Of a stretch of 7,733 nucleotides of DNA, positions 6,165 through 7,733 are shown piece by piece. The notes beneath the pieces were generated by a model. That model was given only the letters and a program-made list of their open reading frames with translations, did no database searches and was not told the origin of the DNA. The first letter of the stretch is position 1; each line of letters opens with the position of its first letter. Source of the stretch: Helicobacteraceae bacterium (GTDB taxonomy: Bacteria > Campylobacterota > Campylobacteria > Campylobacterales > SZUA-545). A program made the translations under genes and the position numbers. Where the stretch lies: positions 1 through 7,733 of the forward strand of contig QKHD01000388.1 of assembly GCA_003250175.1 (NCBI GenBank), in the 5' to 3' direction.

Positions 6165-6835
6165 ACCGCCAGCATATAGCCCTGGCCGAAGCTGGTTTTG
6201 ATCTTCACCTGAGGAATCTTCTGACGAAGTGAGGAGATAAAGGTCCGCATGGTGGAGTCCTGAACCTCCTTTCCCTCCCACAGGGCCTCCTTGATTACCT
6301 CCGTGGAGAGAATCCGGTTGACGTTTCGGGCCAGCAGAGCGATAAGCTGCTTCTCTTTTTGGGTCAACATCACCGCTGCATCACCCCGATAAACCTCACC
6401 CTCCGCTGGGTCATAGCAGGTTCCTCCACCCAGAAAGATTTTGTCGCTGCGCTCAGCGGGTGTGCCACTGCGCCGTCTGGCCAGGGCCAGGGCAATCCGG
6501 ACCTCCTGCTCTTTGATGGGCTTGATCAGGTAGTTGTAGGGGTTGGTGGAGAGGGCGTCGTCAATAATCTCTTTGTCGCTGTAGGCGCTGATGTAATAGA
6601 CCACGGCGTCACGCAATTGAGCATTGCGGATCACACTGATCCCATCCAGAGGGCCTTTAATGTTGATGTCCATAAAAATGACGTCGGGACGAATGGTTTT
6701 AATTGCCTCCAGGGCCGATGGACCGTCGTGACAGACGGCGGCCACCACATGCCCCACATCACGAACCACCTCTTCCAAAAAAATCGTCACCAGCGGTTCG
6801 TCGTCGATAATCAGTACCTTTAACGGTTCAGCCAT
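6161..6835 (-). CDS. OmpR-type two-component response regulator (receiver plus winged-helix DNA-binding domain)
   Basis: The 224-residue protein has an N-terminal receiver domain (about 5-120). The acidic pocket is D11-D12-E13, the phosphoacceptor Asp56 lies in IFMDINIKGPLDG, the switch serine is Ser83, and Lys105 lies in YLIKPIKE. The C-terminal part (about 132-224) is an OmpR/PhoB winged helix, with LTQKEKQLIALLARN (157-171) as the first helix region, a recognition helix around TMRTFISSLRQKI and the wing ending in FGQGYML. The receiver resembles those usually partnered with HisKA_2 kinases, matching the upstream gene. The ATG at 6835 is chosen because AAGGAGG (6842-6848) lies six bases upstream and the protein then begins directly at the receiver. 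An upstream ATG at 6856 would add only KRRRRH-type residues. The gene overlaps the kinase stop by eight bases (ATGGCTGA), implying coupled translation. Target genes are not evident. Confidence 0.93.
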   Translation of the reverse strand: MAEPLKVLIIDDEPLVTIFLEEVVRDVGHVVAAVCHDGPSALEAIKTIRPDVIFMDINIKGPLDGISVIRNAQLRDAVVYYISAYSDKEIIDDALSTNPYNYLIKPIKEQEVRIALALARRRSGTPAERSDKIFLGGGTCYDPAEGEVYRGDAAVMLTQKEKQLIALLARNVNRILSTEVIKEALWEGKEVQDSTMRTFISSLRQKIPQVKIKTSFGQGYMLAV

Positions 6836-7733
6836 GTGCCGCCTCCTTCTTTTCACATTTTAATTTGACCCGGATGGTTGTGCCCTCCCGGTTTTCATAG
6901 CTGCAGACACCCTCCGGAAGATGTTTGACTAGCTCGCGGATCAGCATGTTCCCCAATCCGGATCCTGCCCCCACCTCCGGATCAAACCCACTTCCGTTAT
7001 CTTCGTAAACAAAGAGCAGCCCATCACCATCCGGAGTAATACGGATGGTGATACGCGGCTCGTTCGTTTGGACAAAGGCGTGTTTGATGCTGTTAGTCAT
7101 CAGTTCGTTAAGAATCAGCCCAAGGGTCACCGCCGTATCCAACGCCACCTGAAACGATACGGCCTTCAGATCGATCCGGATGGATGGGTACTCCGCAGAG
7201 AAGTGCGTGACAAACTTTTCAATATAGGTTTTCAGATTGACCTGCGTCTCCTGCCCGGAGTAGAGCATTTCGTGCATGAACGAAATGGTGTGCAGCCGAC
7301 GTTCCGTCGATTCAAGGGCTTCGATCCCCTCCGGATCATGGAGGCGTTTTTTCTTCAGCCACAAAAAGGTCTGAATAAACTGTAGGTTGTTTTTAACCCG
7401 GTGGTGCAGCTCTTTAAAAAGTACCTTGAGGCTTTTGGTCTGTTCTGCGACCTTTTCGCTCAAGAGGCGGTTTTGCTCCTCCTGCATCCGGATGATGGTC
7501 TCCTGCATGGTGATGGTCGCCTGCTTGAGTTCGCCCAGGCGGTTTGCCAGAATAATGGAGAACATCAGCGTCTCGATAAGAGCCCCGATCACGTTGGCGT
7601 CGATAACCACACGGCTACTCGGTAGCAGACCTGCCATGGCCAGCGCAAGATTGCTATTGGAGATCAGGTAGATACCCAACGCTATCGTATAGGGGAGGGT
7701 TTTACGACTCCCCTTGGCCAATATATAAACCAC
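6828..7733 (-). CDS. Membrane sensor histidine kinase, 7TM-type membrane region with HisKA_2 and HATPase domains, C-terminal part only
   Basis: The gene enters from the right edge, so only its last 301 residues are visible; the first visible codon is GTG but is most likely internal. Two hydrophobic segments (about 13-37 and 46-64) look like the final helices of a 7TMR-DISM-type membrane module, ending in ALIETLMFSIILANRL. A coiled-coil linker follows (about 65-105, EEQNRLLSEKVAEQTKSLK). The HisKA_2 box is ELHHRVKNNLQFI (108-120), with His111, the one before Arg, the likely phosphorylated residue. The ATPase domain has the N box LNELMTNSIKHAF (208-220), G1 DNGSGFD (245-251) and G2 GSGLGNML (257-264). 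No catalytic motif is missing in the visible part. It probably autophosphorylates at the inner membrane and passes phosphate to the overlapping regulator. The signal and any periplasmic sensor domain lie outside the window. Confidence 0.9.
   Translation of the reverse strand: MVYILAKGSRKTLPYTIALGIYLISNSNLALAMAGLLPSSRVVIDANVIGALIETLMFSIILANRLGELKQATITMQETIIRMQEEQNRLLSEKVAEQTKSLKVLFKELHHRVKNNLQFIQTFLWLKKKRLHDPEGIEALESTERRLHTISFMHEMLYSGQETQVNLKTYIEKFVTHFSAEYPSIRIDLKAVSFQVALDTAVTLGLILNELMTNSIKHAFVQTNEPRITIRITPDGDGLLFVYEDNGSGFDPEVGAGSGLGNMLIRELVKHLPEGVCSYENREGTTIRVKLKCEKKEAAHG
6842..6848 (-). promoter_or_regulatory. Ribosome binding site of the response regulator, inside the kinase gene
   Basis: The minus strand reads AAGGAGG six bases before the ATG at 6835. 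The site lies within the last codons of the kinase, which fits translational coupling of the pair and decides the regulator start. Confidence 0.75.

Noticed and set aside
6169..6199. CCAGC...GCTGG inverted repeat followed by TTTT as a terminator for the plus-strand unit
   Set aside because: The stem is only five base pairs with a 17-base loop, and the sequence lies within the regulator coding region, so it is too weak to call.
6836..6856. Upstream in-frame ATG for the response regulator
   Set aside because: It adds a basic run before the receiver domain, and the AAGGAGG site falls inside that extension at the right distance from the ATG at 6835.
1..7733. Mobile elements, CRISPR arrays, tRNA or rRNA genes
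   Set aside because: No transposase or integrase sequence, no regularly spaced repeats and no RNA gene pattern were seen on either strand.

Overview
The window looks like chromosomal DNA from a member of the Campylobacterota (Epsilonproteobacteria). The strongest reason is the minus-strand order flgB-flgC-fliE-ftsI, which from memory is the arrangement in Helicobacter pylori and Campylobacter jejuni. A sigma-54-type -24/-12 promoter lies in front of flgB, as expected for rod genes in this phylum. Base composition is clearly above 50% GC by eye, high for the phylum, so a GC-rich free-living lineage (for example relatives of Nitratifractor, Sulfurovum or Hydrogenimonas) is more likely than a host-associated one. 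That genus-level guess is inference.

Layout. Positions 1-2461 (minus strand) hold a compact flagellar and cell-division operon: flgB, flgC, fliE and the N-terminal 391 codons of a class B penicillin-binding protein (ftsI), which runs off the left edge. Positions 2462-2626 form the only sizeable intergenic region. It is a divergent promoter region with a sigma-54 promoter for flgB on the minus strand and a probable housekeeping promoter for uvrB on the plus strand. Positions 2627-6164 (plus strand) hold a tight three-gene run: uvrB (GTG start), a FetB/UPF0014-family membrane permease that starts immediately after the uvrB stop, and a GH114-type lipoprotein glycosidase whose start overlaps the permease stop by 8 bases. 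Positions 6161-7733 (minus strand) hold a two-component system: a membrane histidine kinase (C-terminal 301 residues, 7TM-type membrane region plus HisKA_2 and ATPase domains) followed by an overlapping OmpR-type response regulator.

How the genes work together. FlgB, FlgC and FliE build the proximal rod and its junction to the MS ring. FtsI makes septal peptidoglycan and appears to be read from the same transcript. UvrB acts in nucleotide excision repair and is functionally unrelated to the two genes coupled behind it. The kinase and regulator form a cognate pair with unknown signal and targets. The glycosidase and regulator genes converge and share a CTAG in which each has its stop codon.

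No RNA gene, mobile element, CRISPR array or convincing intrinsic terminator was seen. Most of the window is ordinary core genome. The less ordinary parts are the permease-glycosidase pair, the kinase-regulator architecture, and an excess of the palindrome TCCGGA.
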